A stretch of DNA of 64,000 nt from Topomyia yanbarensis (taxonomy: Eukaryota > Arthropoda > Insecta > Diptera > Culicidae): the NCBI RefSeq assembly GCF_030247195.1, contig NC_080672.1:94622113-94686112 (forward strand). The letters are read 5' to 3'. This document shows, in pieces, positions 50,201-55,690 of this stretch (positions are counted from its first letter, which is position 1; each line of letters begins with the position of its first letter). The notes beneath the pieces were generated by a model. That model was not told where the DNA came from. It made no database searches and worked only from the letters and a program-made list of their open reading frames with translations. The translations under genes and the position numbers were made by a program.

Positions 50201-51039
50201 AAGTCGAATATACCTATAATACTTACTTCAATCGTCGCCGCTCTACCATCATCGTCCCTTTATGTGTCTCCTCGGGTTCCTCATCCGGGAGGTGCTGATG
50301 TTCACCCTCTATGCCGGAGTCGTTGGTTAGTGCCTTAGTGCGAGGCTTCGGTTCCAGATCAGATAGGTTCGCTTTCTCCATCGGCGGTGTGCTCTGCTCC
50401 GAGTCGGGAGGTGTCTTTTGATTATGCTGCTGTTGCTTCTTGGGCGACTCCTGCGGTTTCCGTTCACTATCGTGATCGACACTGGCGTTCGGGTGGTGGG
50501 GGTATTCCACCACACCCTTCTTCCTGCCGACCGGAGTAGATTCTCGATGCGCCGGTTGTGTTTTGGTGGGAGTTTTCGGTTGCGATTGCCTTCTCTCATC
50601 CATTTTGTCATCGTTTTTGCTGCTACTGTTGATGGTGGTGCTGGTGAGGGACTTCTTCTCACCCGGTGAACCACGGTTACTGTTACTTCCGGCCGTCGTC
50701 GTCGGTGACGTTGCACTACTACTATTGTCGAACACTCTTGAAAGTAGTCCACCCGTGTTTGCTGCAGTATTGACGCCGGTTACTCCGGAAGACCGATGTG
50801 CCGGGAAGGCGTTTCGGTTCGGATGTCGGCTGTTGTTGTTGATAGTGTTTGCACTAGTCGAGCTGCTGTTGCTGTTATTGTTGTTGTTGATGCTGTTTAA
50901 ATTGGACGTCGAGGTCGATTGACTAGCGGAACGCAACCGTCGGAGTCGGTTGCTGTTGATGTTGGGATTCGCTGCAGTGCGTGAACCAGGCTGCTGTGAC
51001 TCTTGGCTGTTCACAGAGGACGTCGGTTGGGCTGAATTA
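14146..51039 (-). CDS. Wnk: WNK (with-no-lysine) Ser/Thr protein kinase, nine visible coding exons
   Basis: Exons: 51039-50227, 50162-49682, 49616-49435, 49368-46701, 46634-46500, 30795-28868, 28810-28663, 28595-27677 and 14660-14146. All junctions are GT-AG and phase-compatible, giving about 2,595 codons to the stop. The first visible exon opens with the last base of a split codon, so the true start lies further upstream. WNKs lack the usual beta-3 lysine: here that site is AWCELL (Cys about 428), and the catalytic lysine sits in the glycine loop, GRGSFKTVY (Lys about 411). HRDLKCDN (Asp about 530), DLG (about 549) and activation-loop Ser 559 and 563 are present. WNKs phosphorylate Fray/SPAK/OSR1, which act on NKCC/KCC cotransporters and so on salt and water balance. 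Two RFxV docking motifs, a PF2-like autoinhibitory domain, a second CCT-like module and long polyQ tracts follow. Confidence 0.93.
15826..15941. mobile_element. 116-bp MITE with TA target duplication
   Basis: The ends are CACTCAAATTTTTCACGC and its inverse GCGTAAAAAACCTGAGTG. TA flanks it at 15824-15825 and 15942-15943. Inside, AACCGCGTAAATTT is repeated. It is non-coding and lies in the Wnk intron. Confidence 0.75.
16271..16580. repeat. Imperfect tandem duplication, unit about 175 bp
   Basis: Two diverged units start GCCGAAAAT at 16271 and 16446. They share GATAAGA(G)CAA-like, ACTGATT(T/C)AAACGG, CTCTATTTAT-like and AGTCACT/GAGCCACT blocks in the same order. The class is unknown. Confidence 0.5.
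17305..18340 (-). pseudogene. LOA/I-type RNase H and C-terminal knuckle
   Basis: The stretch 18054-17305 is open. It carries an RNase H domain with FYTDGS (first Asp), FQAEIYAI (Glu), FSDSQAAL (Asp) and [19 protein letters not shown], followed by [18 protein letters not shown] as a zinc knuckle. Upstream, 18284-18054 gives the RT-RNase H linker ([20 protein letters not shown]) in another frame, so one frameshift lies near 18054. The family uses RNase H to remove RNA during element synthesis. Confidence 0.82.
18735..19330 (-). pseudogene. Possible Harbinger transposase remnant
   Basis: On the minus strand, YGLDGTHP near 19070 could be a decayed form of the family's IDGTH box. ARFINRG near 19020 and [12 protein letters not shown] near 18800 loosely follow the expected downstream order. 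All frames are broken. The call leans on the 3-bp target duplication and termini of the host element. Confidence 0.3.
19395..19705 (+). repeat. Dispersed repeat, copy 2 (family shared with 4085-4420)
   Basis: It aligns with the reverse complement of 4085-4420 from AGTTCAGATTGTTC to ATGGCGGCGCAGCAGATAT. It sits inside the Harbinger-like element and so inserted after it, or was carried by it. Boundaries are approximate and the class is unknown. Confidence 0.6.
19806..20408. mobile_element. Long inverted-repeat element inside the Harbinger-like element
   Basis: Two arms of about 150 bp or more face each other. They share, in opposite orientation, AAGGTGAAGTATATTTTTC, AAGAAAGTTTAGAAAAGCGT, AATGAGCAAGCTTAGAGTTT and similar blocks, around a short centre with CTGCTACCGCAGGA repeats. 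The left arm is split by the MITE at 19862-20063; the right arm shows the uninterrupted site. A partial single arm lies at 55600-55690. In Wnk pre-mRNA this would fold into a long hairpin. Confidence 0.75.
19862..20063. mobile_element. 202-bp MITE with TA target duplication
   Basis: The ends are CCCAAGCAACCAAAAGTTCG and the inverse CGAACTTCTGGTTGCTTCGG. TA flanks it at 19860-19861 and 20064-20065. The corresponding site in the opposite arm of the host inverted repeat has a single TA (near 20350), an internal empty-site control. The interior repeats GCTTAAGCAGCTT-type motifs. Confidence 0.8.
20807..22262 (-). pseudogene. LOA/I-type reverse transcriptase segment
   Basis: 22200-21316 is open, with [50 protein letters not shown] and [10 protein letters not shown]. 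It ends near GCP just before a frameshift. Beyond, the catalytic FADD box reads near 21220, and the thumb reaches [19 protein letters not shown] near 20880. The reading ends at the insertion point of the element at 18347-20803. The same block order occurs at 33859-36522. Confidence 0.82.
22290..23955 (-). mobile_element. Decayed non-LTR RT fragments of a second (RTE/CR1-like) type
   Basis: Minus-strand reading gives [20 protein letters not shown] near 23560, a degraded active-site region near 23260 (DDMEPIEE), and ALYGHETW near 22620. These follow the order of an RTE/CR1-type RT. Everything is interrupted by stops. A pair of about 40-bp direct repeats (near 22850 and 23190, sharing TCGAAACGCAAA and TAATTTA) flanks 22890-23180, which may be a later insertion of unknown type. 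Confidence 0.5.
24190..25055 (+). pseudogene. LOA/I-type ORF1 (gag-like) remnant
   Basis: An acidic N-terminal open stretch begins [20 protein letters not shown] at 24191. After a frameshift, [19 protein letters not shown] (near 24655) and [20 protein letters not shown] (near 24810) read on to [18 protein letters not shown] near 24950. The position ahead of an endonuclease piece supports ORF1; the zinc knuckles of such proteins were not found. Confidence 0.45.
25290..25410 (+). pseudogene. LOA/I-type endonuclease fragment
   Basis: The text reads [20 protein letters not shown] followed by [10 protein letters not shown]. It aligns block for block with the nearly complete copy ([20 protein letters not shown] near 34285). 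This is the APE-endonuclease core around the catalytic Asp and Asn. Confidence 0.7.
25730..25840 (+). repeat. Fragment with R1-type 3' UTR motifs
   Basis: GAGAACTAAATGAC and GGGAGAAATTCCGCCGCCGG match motifs in R1-type copy B (43316, 43730, 43822). This is probably a small third fragment of that family inside the LOA/I-type copy. Confidence 0.45.
26258..26613. mobile_element. 356-bp hAT-like MITE with duplicated internal module
   Basis: The ends are TAGAGATGCACCGAATA and the exact inverse TATTCGGTGCATCTCTA. Inside, a module containing TATTCGGCGTACCGTATATT and GGTATTCGGCCCGAATATTC occurs twice, near 26320 and 26527. Short ATTCGGTCGACCGAAT palindromes abound. TAGAGATGCACCGAA termini are, as I recall, typical of widespread hAT MITEs. 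No clean 8-bp duplication was seen. Confidence 0.75.
26640..27640 (+). pseudogene. LOA/I-type RT and RNase H remnants, frame broken
   Basis: The RT pieces [18 protein letters not shown] and SYKLEKS precede [13 protein letters not shown] text (26950), with frameshifts between. RNase H pieces are [12 protein letters not shown] near 27270 and a GHSGIGSN-like / [12 protein letters not shown] block near 27570. It runs to within a few bases of the Wnk exon donor at 27676. Confidence 0.55.
27677..28595 (-). CDS. Wnk: Wnk exon: RFQV motif and polyQ
   Basis: A 919-nt exon beginning [17 protein letters not shown]. The RFxV docking motif KVSRFQV is at 28508-28497. A long polyQ tract interrupted by His, Met and Leu follows, and the exon ends VPVQNVN plus one base of a Ser codon before GTAAGT. 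Read-through stops after a few codons. The partner acceptor is at 14661, and A|GT restores Ser. Confidence 0.88.
28663..28810 (-). CDS. Wnk: Wnk small exon with [14 protein letters not shown]
   Basis: A 148-nt exon between introns of 57 and 67 bp. It encodes [20 protein letters not shown] and then a Pro/Gln-rich stretch ending QTQ. The SLADLHQKL block resembles a conserved short helix found C-terminal in WNKs. Acceptor TTTTTTAG|C and donor ACAG|GTAGCC are clear. Confidence 0.85.
28868..30795 (-). CDS. Wnk: Wnk exon: Ser/Thr- and Gln-rich region with RFSV motif
   Basis: A 1,928-nt exon starting [20 protein letters not shown] in phase 0. The acceptor at 30796 places 13 codons before the first internal Met. 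It encodes a long Ser/Thr/Asn-rich segment, then [13 protein letters not shown] near 29990. That is an RFxV motif of the type bound by the CCT domain of Fray/SPAK/OSR1. Gln-rich runs follow, and the conserved-looking [19 protein letters not shown] lies near 29400-29350. It ends in a split codon at VDRIDS. Confidence 0.88.
31403..31526. repeat. 124-bp hairpin element
   Basis: It begins ATTTAGGC and ends GCCTAAAT. The inner arms GCATAATTGTCCCATGTG and CACATGGGACAATTATGC are fully complementary with a loop of about 15 nt. The outer arms pair less well (CTATACTGC / GCAGTATAG). It looks like a small MITE or foldback; no flanking duplication was established. Confidence 0.6.
31568..32078 (-). mobile_element. 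tRNA-derived SINE, copy 1
   Basis: On the minus strand the 5' head near 32070 carries the pol III A-box-like GTTGAGTAGTAAGCGTGACC and the B box GGGTTCAATTCC. The body then runs to 31568. A target duplication AATGTTCTGRGAAWCGGTTTC with two differences flanks it (31547-31567 and 32079-32099). The same family is at 56288-56999. It resembles the Feilai type of mosquito SINE in kind; the family name is not verified. Confidence 0.82.
32130..33290 (+). mobile_element. Ty3/gypsy pol fragment (RT to RNase H)
   Basis: The text reads VDQELDRLG, then [20 protein letters not shown] near 32340 and [12 protein letters not shown] after one shift, the classical Ty3/gypsy RT opening. Near 33090 is [20 protein letters not shown], followed by [19 protein letters not shown], the start of RNase H. 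Stops and frameshifts are frequent. No LTR, protease, integrase or envelope was seen. Confidence 0.78.
33310..37740 (+). mobile_element. LOA/I-type non-LTR retrotransposon, nearly complete ORF2 copy
   Basis: The ORF2 region 33859-37490 is preceded by about 500 bp of 5' sequence with GTGCCGAGGACTTAATG, similar to the start of the copy at 24000. It is followed by a 3' UTR sharing GGGGAACGTGCCATTTGAGC with the copy at 17060-22265. ORF1 is absent or unrecognisable. It lies antisense to Wnk in the 15.7-kb intron. The 5' boundary is approximate. Confidence 0.82.
33859..37490 (+). pseudogene. LOA/I-type ORF2: endonuclease, RT, RNase H, zinc knuckle
   Basis: One frame is open from ATG 33859 to 37188 except for TAA at 35644 and TGA at 36520; a frameshift near 37150 leads into the last piece, ending 37490. 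Domain order: APE endonuclease ([36 protein letters not shown]), RT ([61 protein letters not shown]), RNase H ([32 protein letters not shown]) and the C-terminal knuckle [18 protein letters not shown]. The catalytic box is IADD where FADD or YADD is usual. It is the best-preserved element here, but with two stops and a shift it cannot make a full protein. Confidence 0.88.
37916..39240 (-). mobile_element. BEL/Pao gag-protease remnant
   Basis: On the minus strand, [17 protein letters not shown] (near 39050) and [20 protein letters not shown] with [19 protein letters not shown] (near 38930-38840) read like BEL gag. [19 protein letters not shown] near 38610 is a gag zinc knuckle. Downstream, VLQYKIIP near 38330 may be the protease start. 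Frames are broken throughout. It is a different orientation and region from the pol remnant at 9950-12310. Confidence 0.6.
39241..40400. other. Intronic stretch, nothing recognised
   Basis: AT-rich DNA without a recognisable gene, terminal repeat or element. A G-run (GGGGGGGG) occurs near 39920. Confidence 0.4.
41198..41398 (+). pseudogene. R1-type ORF1 N-terminal remnant
   Basis: A short open frame starts [20 protein letters not shown] and runs into a Gln-rich stretch. It lies after a 5' UTR-like region and before the RT of copy B, the position of a gag-like ORF1. No zinc knuckle survives. The match to an ORF1 is by position only. Confidence 0.4.
41480..43400 (+). pseudogene. R1-type RT and C-terminal remnants, copy B
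   Basis: In order: [55 protein letters not shown], a degraded YRPI region, [21 protein letters not shown] text near 42000, the MITE insertion, [15 protein letters not shown] near 42420, [20 protein letters not shown] near 42670, and [12 protein letters not shown] near 43065 (the knuckle). The FADD box is lost in a deletion between about 42540 and 42600. Several frameshifts occur. Confidence 0.72.
42110..42362. mobile_element. 253-bp MITE with CCCGAGCAAA termini, copy 1
   Basis: The ends are CCCGAGCAAA and the inverse TTTGCTCGGG. It interrupts the R1-type RT between RTVI and ASAKKA. Comparison with copy A gives the empty site and implies a 2-bp duplication, AT. A second element with the same termini is at 44841-45195. 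Confidence 0.72.
43340..44180 (+). repeat. 3' UTR of R1-type copy B: interspersed short motifs
   Basis: CCACCGCCGGGGA-type motifs (near 43362, 43466, 43557, 43787) alternate with GAGCTGAATGGCTCAC-type near-palindromes (43602, 43711, 43822, 43878, 43907). The G-rich tail GTGGGGAAGAAGGGGGAAAA near 44107 aligns with the end of copy A. Confidence 0.6.
44310..44640 (+). mobile_element. RTE-like RT C-terminal fragment, interrupted
   Basis: [10 protein letters not shown] near 44387, [20 protein letters not shown] near 44455 and VVLYGLETW near 44540 read like the thumb end of an RTE-type RT. The reading appears to resume at about 45595-45720 (LRRVLM-like context not confirmed) after the repeat at 44695-45590. 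Confidence 0.5.
44695..45590. repeat. Palindromic-motif repeat (ATTTGGCATAA / TTATGCCAAAT)
   Basis: The left side holds CATTTGGCATAA, CATTTGGCATAC and CATTTGGAATAA within 50 bp (44711-44755). The right side holds at least nine inverse copies of TTATGCCAAAT and variants (45369-45585). The middle is occupied by the MITE at 44841-45195. No coding region is present. The arrangement is foldback-like. Confidence 0.65.
44841..45195. mobile_element. 355-bp MITE with CCCGAGCA termini, copy 2
   Basis: The ends are CCCGAGCAGAGTC and the inverse GACTTTGCTCGGG. It shares its termini, but little interior, with 42110-42362. Flanking AA / AA is consistent with a 2-bp duplication. It lies inside the ATTTGGCATAA repeat. 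Confidence 0.65.
46500..46634 (-). CDS. Wnk: Wnk exon: second half of CCT-like module
   Basis: A 135-nt phase-0 exon encoding [21 protein letters not shown] and [18 protein letters not shown]. It completes the CCT-like module begun in the previous exon. Its donor, GAAG|GTAAGA, opens the 15.7-kb intron. Read-through would add about 25 residues before a stop, so an intron-retained short isoform is possible but unsupported. Confidence 0.88.
46701..49368 (-). CDS. Wnk: Wnk exon: kinase C lobe, PF2-like domain, long polyQ region
   Basis: A 2,668-nt exon. It opens with [16 protein letters not shown], then [40 protein letters not shown] and the rest of the C lobe. A PF2/OSR1-like autoinhibitory domain follows ([30 protein letters not shown]) with a short coiled-coil-like [15 protein letters not shown]. 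About 500 residues dominated by Gln come next, encoded by mixed CAA and CAG codons. The exon ends in [19 protein letters not shown], the first half of a second CCT-like module. Hydrophobic ORFs on the plus strand here are shadows of the polyQ. Confidence 0.92.
49435..50162 (-). CDS. Wnk: Wnk exons: start of kinase domain (N lobe)
   Basis: Two exons, 50162-49682 and 49616-49435, are separated by a 65-bp intron. The first ends with the glycine-rich loop GRGSFKTVY, carrying the relocated WNK lysine, and with VAWCELL, where other kinases have the beta-3 lysine. The second carries [18 protein letters not shown], the alpha-C region and beta-4, and ends at MLSGTLKS, the hinge side. The junction codon split TC|A restores Ser before YLRRFKK in the next exon. 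Confidence 0.92.
50227..51039 (-). CDS. Wnk: Wnk exon: low-complexity N-terminal region
   Basis: This exon encodes about 270 residues rich in Ser, Asn and Thr, with basic patches ([14 protein letters not shown], [11 protein letters not shown]). It has the compositional bias expected of the disordered region before a WNK kinase domain. The acceptor is CCGTCCACAG|T at 51040 and the donor is TTGAA|GTAAGT at 50227. The frame stays open upstream to 51068, but the acceptor and the lack of a convincing initiator argue that translation starts in an earlier exon. Confidence 0.8.
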
Positions 51040-52197
51040 CTGTGGACGGACAAGAACAAGCGATACAAATCAATGAAACTGCGGGATGCAGTAGCAAATA
51101 TTGATTAAATAAACGTAAAAATAATGTTTATAATCAATGCTTTTTTTTTAAAGATTCCACAATACATTTTGGTTGAAGGTCGCGCGTGTTGTTATCTTAG
51201 CTGAGAAAAATAGTCATAAATCATGTGTATCTCATTCTGTGAGCGATAAATTTAGCCACATTTAACGTACATCTGCTGTTTGGCTCACTTATGCCATACA
51301 CTCATGAACCGGTGATAAGGATGTTCATTTTCGCCAGACACAAACTTTAGATGGTTTCTTCTGATGTTCCCGAAATAACCTTCGTTTCAATTGCGTTCTG
51401 ATCGCAAAAATTAGATGAAAAAAAGCTTTTCAGTTCAACCAACTGAACTCACGACCAACTGTTTCCACACTGAGGAAAATTTTTACTAAAGTTGACCATC
51501 CCAAATGCAGTGTGCGCAGGTACACAACGGGACATGCCCAAACAGACTTGTGTTGCATTTGCAAAACAAATCAGACGAGGCAGAGATGATACCGAACAGA
51601 GAAGACAGGCGATGAAAGGCAAACACCGAGAGCACCGAAGGGAAATCCTCTCATTAGCCGATTGGATATGCTGCTGCCTGAGTGACAAAATACAGTCACC
51701 TGGACATGCACTGACCAATCAACCATTGCGATCGATACAAATGACCTATAGGGATGCACTGCGACTCGGTTGGTAGAAACTTGTTACAGTAATGTTTCGA
51801 TTTTATCATAACATCATCGGGGTGGGACAATCGCTGGATACTACGAATAACAAGAAGATAACACGAAATTCGTGATAACTGCGATCGTGGGGTGGTAAAT
51901 ACTGATCAACGCCCACATGTTTGCCGAAAGGCAACCGAAATTTAGCAAGTAACAGTAAATAACGTACGCTGTTTATAACGAGTTGAGCAAAATTATTGCT
52001 GAGTACAGGGGAAACAGCAGAGGGGAACTGAGGTTGGTAGCAAATTCATGTGGTTTTTGTGGTTGGTATGGTACAAGAATTTTCAATCTAGTGCAATCGT
52101 ATACACCAGACAATCTCAGGGTCATCAGAAATTGAAAGTTGGGATGTCTACCTTTATATGTAACTGCATTTTATTTTACACAGAAGCTGCTTGAAAT
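51040..52197. other. Upstream DNA, no exon or element recognised
   Basis: Earlier Wnk coding and UTR exons should lie in this direction, but none can be identified by sequence alone. No terminal repeats were seen. A run of T lies near 51140. Confidence 0.4.
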
Positions 52198-52200
52198 ATA

Positions 52201-52370
52201 TGGGATTTTCGATTGATTGACACCGATGTAGTGGATTGCACTGGTTTTGTACTTTCTAGCAGAAGTGTCAATGGAACATACCCATTTTTCTGCACTTCTT
52301 CTAGAAAGTGCAAAAACGGTGCAGTTTCAGTGCACTCCACTACACCGGTGTCAATCAATCGAAAACCCCA
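52201..52370. mobile_element. 170-bp MITE, copy 1 (3-bp target duplication ATA)
   Basis: It is almost entirely an inverted repeat: it begins TGGGATTTTCGATTGATTGA and ends with the inverse, continuing inward through CACCGGTGTAGTGGA and GCACTTTCTAGCAGAAGTG blocks. It is flanked by ATA (52198-52200, 52371-52373). A second copy of equal length is at 56554-56723. Confidence 0.82.
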
Positions 52371-52719
52371 ATAGTCTTATCCATAATCATGATATTGAAA
52401 ACTTTTGACGTAGGACATAAATCGTTTGTAGGGGAATAGGACAGGCAGGCATTGCATGTATCCCTCATAAGAGTAAATGAGGCCGGATAATCAAATACTT
52501 CGACAATAAATACTCACATTTTCACATGAAAAGTTATTTGCACTCACACAACTTCTACGGATAAATAAAAAAGCACTTTTTCTCCGTTTGTTTATCCGCT
52601 GGAGAATTAGTTAGTGAGTTTATCACGGTATCCCTTTTGTGCTCGCTGCCTTGTTGGCACTCATCAAAAACATGACAAAACAAGTCCATCTTACTTCGCT
52701 GTCGGTATTATTCGTAATA

Positions 52720-52979
52720 CAGTAAAGACCCGATTTTGTCAGAATCCGATTTTATCAGCCTCAGATTTTGCCTACCCCCGATTTTATCAGCTTGCTGACC
52801 CGATTTTGTCAGCCTGTTATAAACATTGATAGCTGGTAGTTTGATGGGCTCTAGCAGACGAACCAAGTTGATTTCGAGTAAATCCTTTCTCGAGCATATT
52901 TTCCTAAAGATACGAAATATGTAAAAAAAATTATCAGCCTAAAATTCACCAAGGGGATGATAAAAGCGGGTCTTTACTG
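52720..52979. mobile_element. 260-bp pogo-like MITE with TA duplication
   Basis: The ends are CAGTAAAGACCCGATTTT and the inverse AAAAGCGGGTCTTTACTG. TA flanks it at 52718-52719 and 52980-52981. GATTTTRTCAG is repeated four times in the left half. CAGT termini plus TA suggest a Tc1/mariner-superfamily (pogo-like) non-autonomous element. Confidence 0.78.
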
Positions 52980-53579
52980 TATAGTGTTTATTTCGACTCT
53001 TTTGTTAATTTCTTTTTTTTTCGAGAGTTGTCCTACTGGAGCTGGTGAACTATGCCCTCGGAAAGGCTCCCCTTCAGAATCACCCACTACAATTGCAGAC
53101 GAGACGGGAAATGACACCCACTAAAACACTGATTAAGGCCAATTACAGCGGGTCGTGATGCTGAATGATTCTGTGTCGAAGGCTTTGATGTGCGTGTATG
53201 ATCGCGAAGGACTTATACGATTGTATGTTAACGTGCTGAATACTAAAAGAGAGTAAGACTTCCCATATCACTAAAGTTCCCGGTCATGTCGTCATGGAAC
53301 GTGTTGTTTAGTAAATATGTCATTTTACGATTGGTCCAACTGAAGTCATTGACTAATGCTACTAGCGCAGAGATTAAAAAACTTTCGTACGTGACCGAAT
53401 TATGACCGCGCGAACACATGTGACCGCGTTAATGAGTTTATAAGTGTTAAAACGTTTACTCAATCACCAGGGTGTTTTCATGTTTGTGATATCGCGGACT
53501 TAGTTGTGCGTGGACAAAACTCGTTTGGCGTTTGTATGTTAACGTGTTTTTTTCGCGTCTGCTAGCGTGTATGTAACTT

Positions 53580-54135
53580 CTAGATAGATGCGATTTTAAA
53601 ACCGTGTGGCTCGGTAAAGGCTAGGTAATGCGTAAAACAGAGCCTCTTCCCAGCAACTCCTATCCCTACCTTCCCGTGGTGCTGGCCGGGAACTACGAGC
53701 AACCTTAGGGAAGATCGGGTAACCAACCCCGGTGGGAATTTTGGTCGTAGGCTGATAGGGAAGGGGGGGGGGGGGGGGTTGCTGCTGCAAGCCTGAGGGT
53801 TGCTGCTGCAAGCCTGAGCGTCTGATCTCCAAAAGGAGCGCCTCAAAACAACGTCTGTTCCCCATGTTAGGGGCGGCTGATCATCGTCCGAGTGCCAGTG
53901 AAGGACTCTAAGCTCAACTGTACGCTATGGTTCTCCGTAAAGTTAGGGGGTTGGTGTTGGTGTCAGGCCCTGCGAGCCAGCCGTAAAAAAACCAATTGCA
54001 GCGAAAAGTCAACAAGAATGCGAACCGATAGCAATGGCGACGACCACTGCGACGAAAAGGGACTAGCGATTGGAAACTTGAAACGTGGAACTGCAGATTT
54101 CTCAACTCCATCGGGAGCACCCGCGTACATCAAAC
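53580..54135 (+). mobile_element. RTE-like retrotransposon 5' fragment
   Basis: The plus strand near 54040-54120 reads GLAIGNLKRGTADFSTPSG in one frame and WKLETWNCRFLNSIG-like text in another, as in the start of RTE-type ORFs just before the endonuclease. The upstream GTTAGGGGCGGCTGATCATC fits a 5' UTR. It ends abruptly at about 54135. Recognition is from memory of mosquito RTE elements, so moderate. Confidence 0.45.
53763..53822. repeat. 16-G tract followed by a 22-bp tandem duplication
   Basis: Sixteen consecutive G at 53763-53778 are followed by two copies of GGTTGCTGCTGCAAGCCTGA. A homopolymer of this length is unusual and prone to assembly or slippage error. Confidence 0.8.
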
Positions 54136-54374
54136 TTGAATTCGTATGAAAAAACACAAAACAAAAAAGGTCCATGAGCCTCTCGGTCTCCTCGATGCAC
54201 CACTATCGAGGCGTAATGCAATAACAATCTTAAAACAATTGTCTCTCAGAGGTTCTTTAGCACTGATGCATGAAATATGCTTGATGATGTTTGCAAAACC
54301 GTCAAACTAACAAATCTAGGAGAGCGGAGAGAAGGAGAGAGAAGGAATATCAAATCAAAACTCTTCATGCAAAA

Positions 54375-54665
54375 GCAATGGTCGCCCTTCGGCGCCTTCT
54401 TTTCGGTCTTCTTTGGCAGTAGAATGACCTAAATATCAGGCAACACACCGTCTTGGTACATAATCACTCCTGAGAGCATTTTGTTCAGCTCTTCTTCCTT
54501 TCAAATGGCCAGCTGCGGATGACCGGGGGTTATCCTGGACTTCCTTTTATCACGGGCAGCGTTTACTGCCAGCTCCAGTACTATGGCGGCAAGATATTCC
54601 ATCACTGCTGCCAGGTAATGACCCTTTCTCAGCAAACGATGGATTCGACCAACAGGACGTGCAGG
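54375..54665 (-). pseudogene. Histone H2A pseudogene
   Basis: On the minus strand [14 protein letters not shown] is followed directly by [37 protein letters not shown], an in-frame stop, EEELNKMLSGV, DGVLPDI, another stop, and LLPKKTEKKAPKGD. These blocks are in canonical H2A order. Between KGHY and LAAV about eleven residues of the usual fold, up to the next Tyr, are missing in frame. The first ~20 residues are not recognisable. Two stops and several substitutions (for example AGNAA to AVNAA) show it is dead. H2A would package DNA in nucleosomes. It is a canonical rather than H2A.V-type sequence. Core histone genes lack introns, so origin as a retrocopy or as a stray gene copy cannot be told apart. 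Confidence 0.82.
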
Positions 54666-55269
54666 TGCAGTCAACACGAGTGTAACACACACGAATGATG
54701 TCGCACTCTCATACGACCCTCGGTTTTGTACTTGGATCAGTTTACAATCGAAGCCAAAGGGGCCCGCCATCGAACAAAAACAGTTGACTTCCATCGTCAA
54801 AGAGTTGGAGCTAGTCTGGCTCGATTGTAGTCGAATTGTACGGGCCAATCGTAGTGCAGATAATAATTACAGTCACAAAATCCATTATTTTTGTTATTTT
54901 TATTCATGTACATTTATGGAATTAGTTACAAAATTGTTGTGCATGTTTTCATTCAGGTAGCCCAAAAATCTAATGTTTTCATCCAGTACAACAGCCGATA
55001 TTCATGTTCAAAAGCTCGGGTAAAATTCTGGCAGAAATTTTTTGAAACGGGGCCTCTATATTGAATTGTTAGTAGTATTCTGTTTCAAAAAAGAAAGGAC
55101 AGAGTGCTGATTGTGCAGTTCAAGTGGAATTCGAAGTTGATCAGCGAACTTGATGGTTTGTAAAATTTTGTCCGGAGGGCCAAGATGCGATCCTGATTGA
55201 AAATGTACAAGGTGCAGAACTTTCCATTCGAGAGGAACACCACAGTGTTCCCGAAACGGTGCTTCTCGC

Positions 55270-55600
55270 CATTGATGAATGTCAAGCAGTTGCAGGGACA
55301 GGCATATTTCACGGGTAAGGACAAGTTTGCTGTGGATGACCATTTCTAACGGAAGAAATTCGTCTCCAAGTACCTGATTTGGCAGGCCATACGTCCTTGT
55401 AACAGACGTAGTGAACCATTCGCAACCAAAGTCGCCATGAATGGTGAGATTTACAAAACTGAGTTTCTCAAAAAAATGTGTTTCATCGTTTATTAGACAG
55501 CACTAGTAAAAATCATGTCACAGCACAGTATTTCAAGCACGATTCTTTGCAATTCTGTGTAGCGTATGTGGAAGACAAACGTTTAACTTTTCAGGAAATT
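55270..55600 (+). pseudogene. Tc1/mariner-type transposase fragment
   Basis: Plus-strand pieces MNVKQLQGQAYFTGKDKFAV and KYLIWQAIRPCNRRSEPFAT, followed by AMNGEIYKTEFLKK, match the central catalytic domain of Tc1-like transposases (KxLPGQ...Y, KYLxWQAICSCG, NGEIY). The second catalytic Asp region (PDLAS) is not visible. Stops interrupt it. The family moves DNA elements by cut-and-paste. Confidence 0.6.
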
Positions 55601-55690
55601 GTATGCTTGCTCATGTGACCCTATTTTACCTTTTTCTAAACTTTCTTCTTTCACCTCTTTGCTCTACCATGAGTACTCTGGGTCATAGTA
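55600..55690. repeat. Partial arm of the long inverted-repeat family
   Basis: CTTGCTCATGTGACCCTATT, TTTCTAAACTTTCTTCTTTC and TACCATGAGTACT-like text match the right arm of 19806-20408. The opposite arm is absent. Confidence 0.6.

Noticed and set aside
51492..51776. Overlapping ORFs on both strands upstream of Wnk
   Set aside because: Cys-rich or Arg-rich composition without homology, and no matching splice phase to the first visible Wnk exon.
55056..55343. 95-codon minus-strand ORF
   Set aside because: It lies opposite a Tc1-type transposase fragment that reads on the plus strand, so it is probably a shadow.
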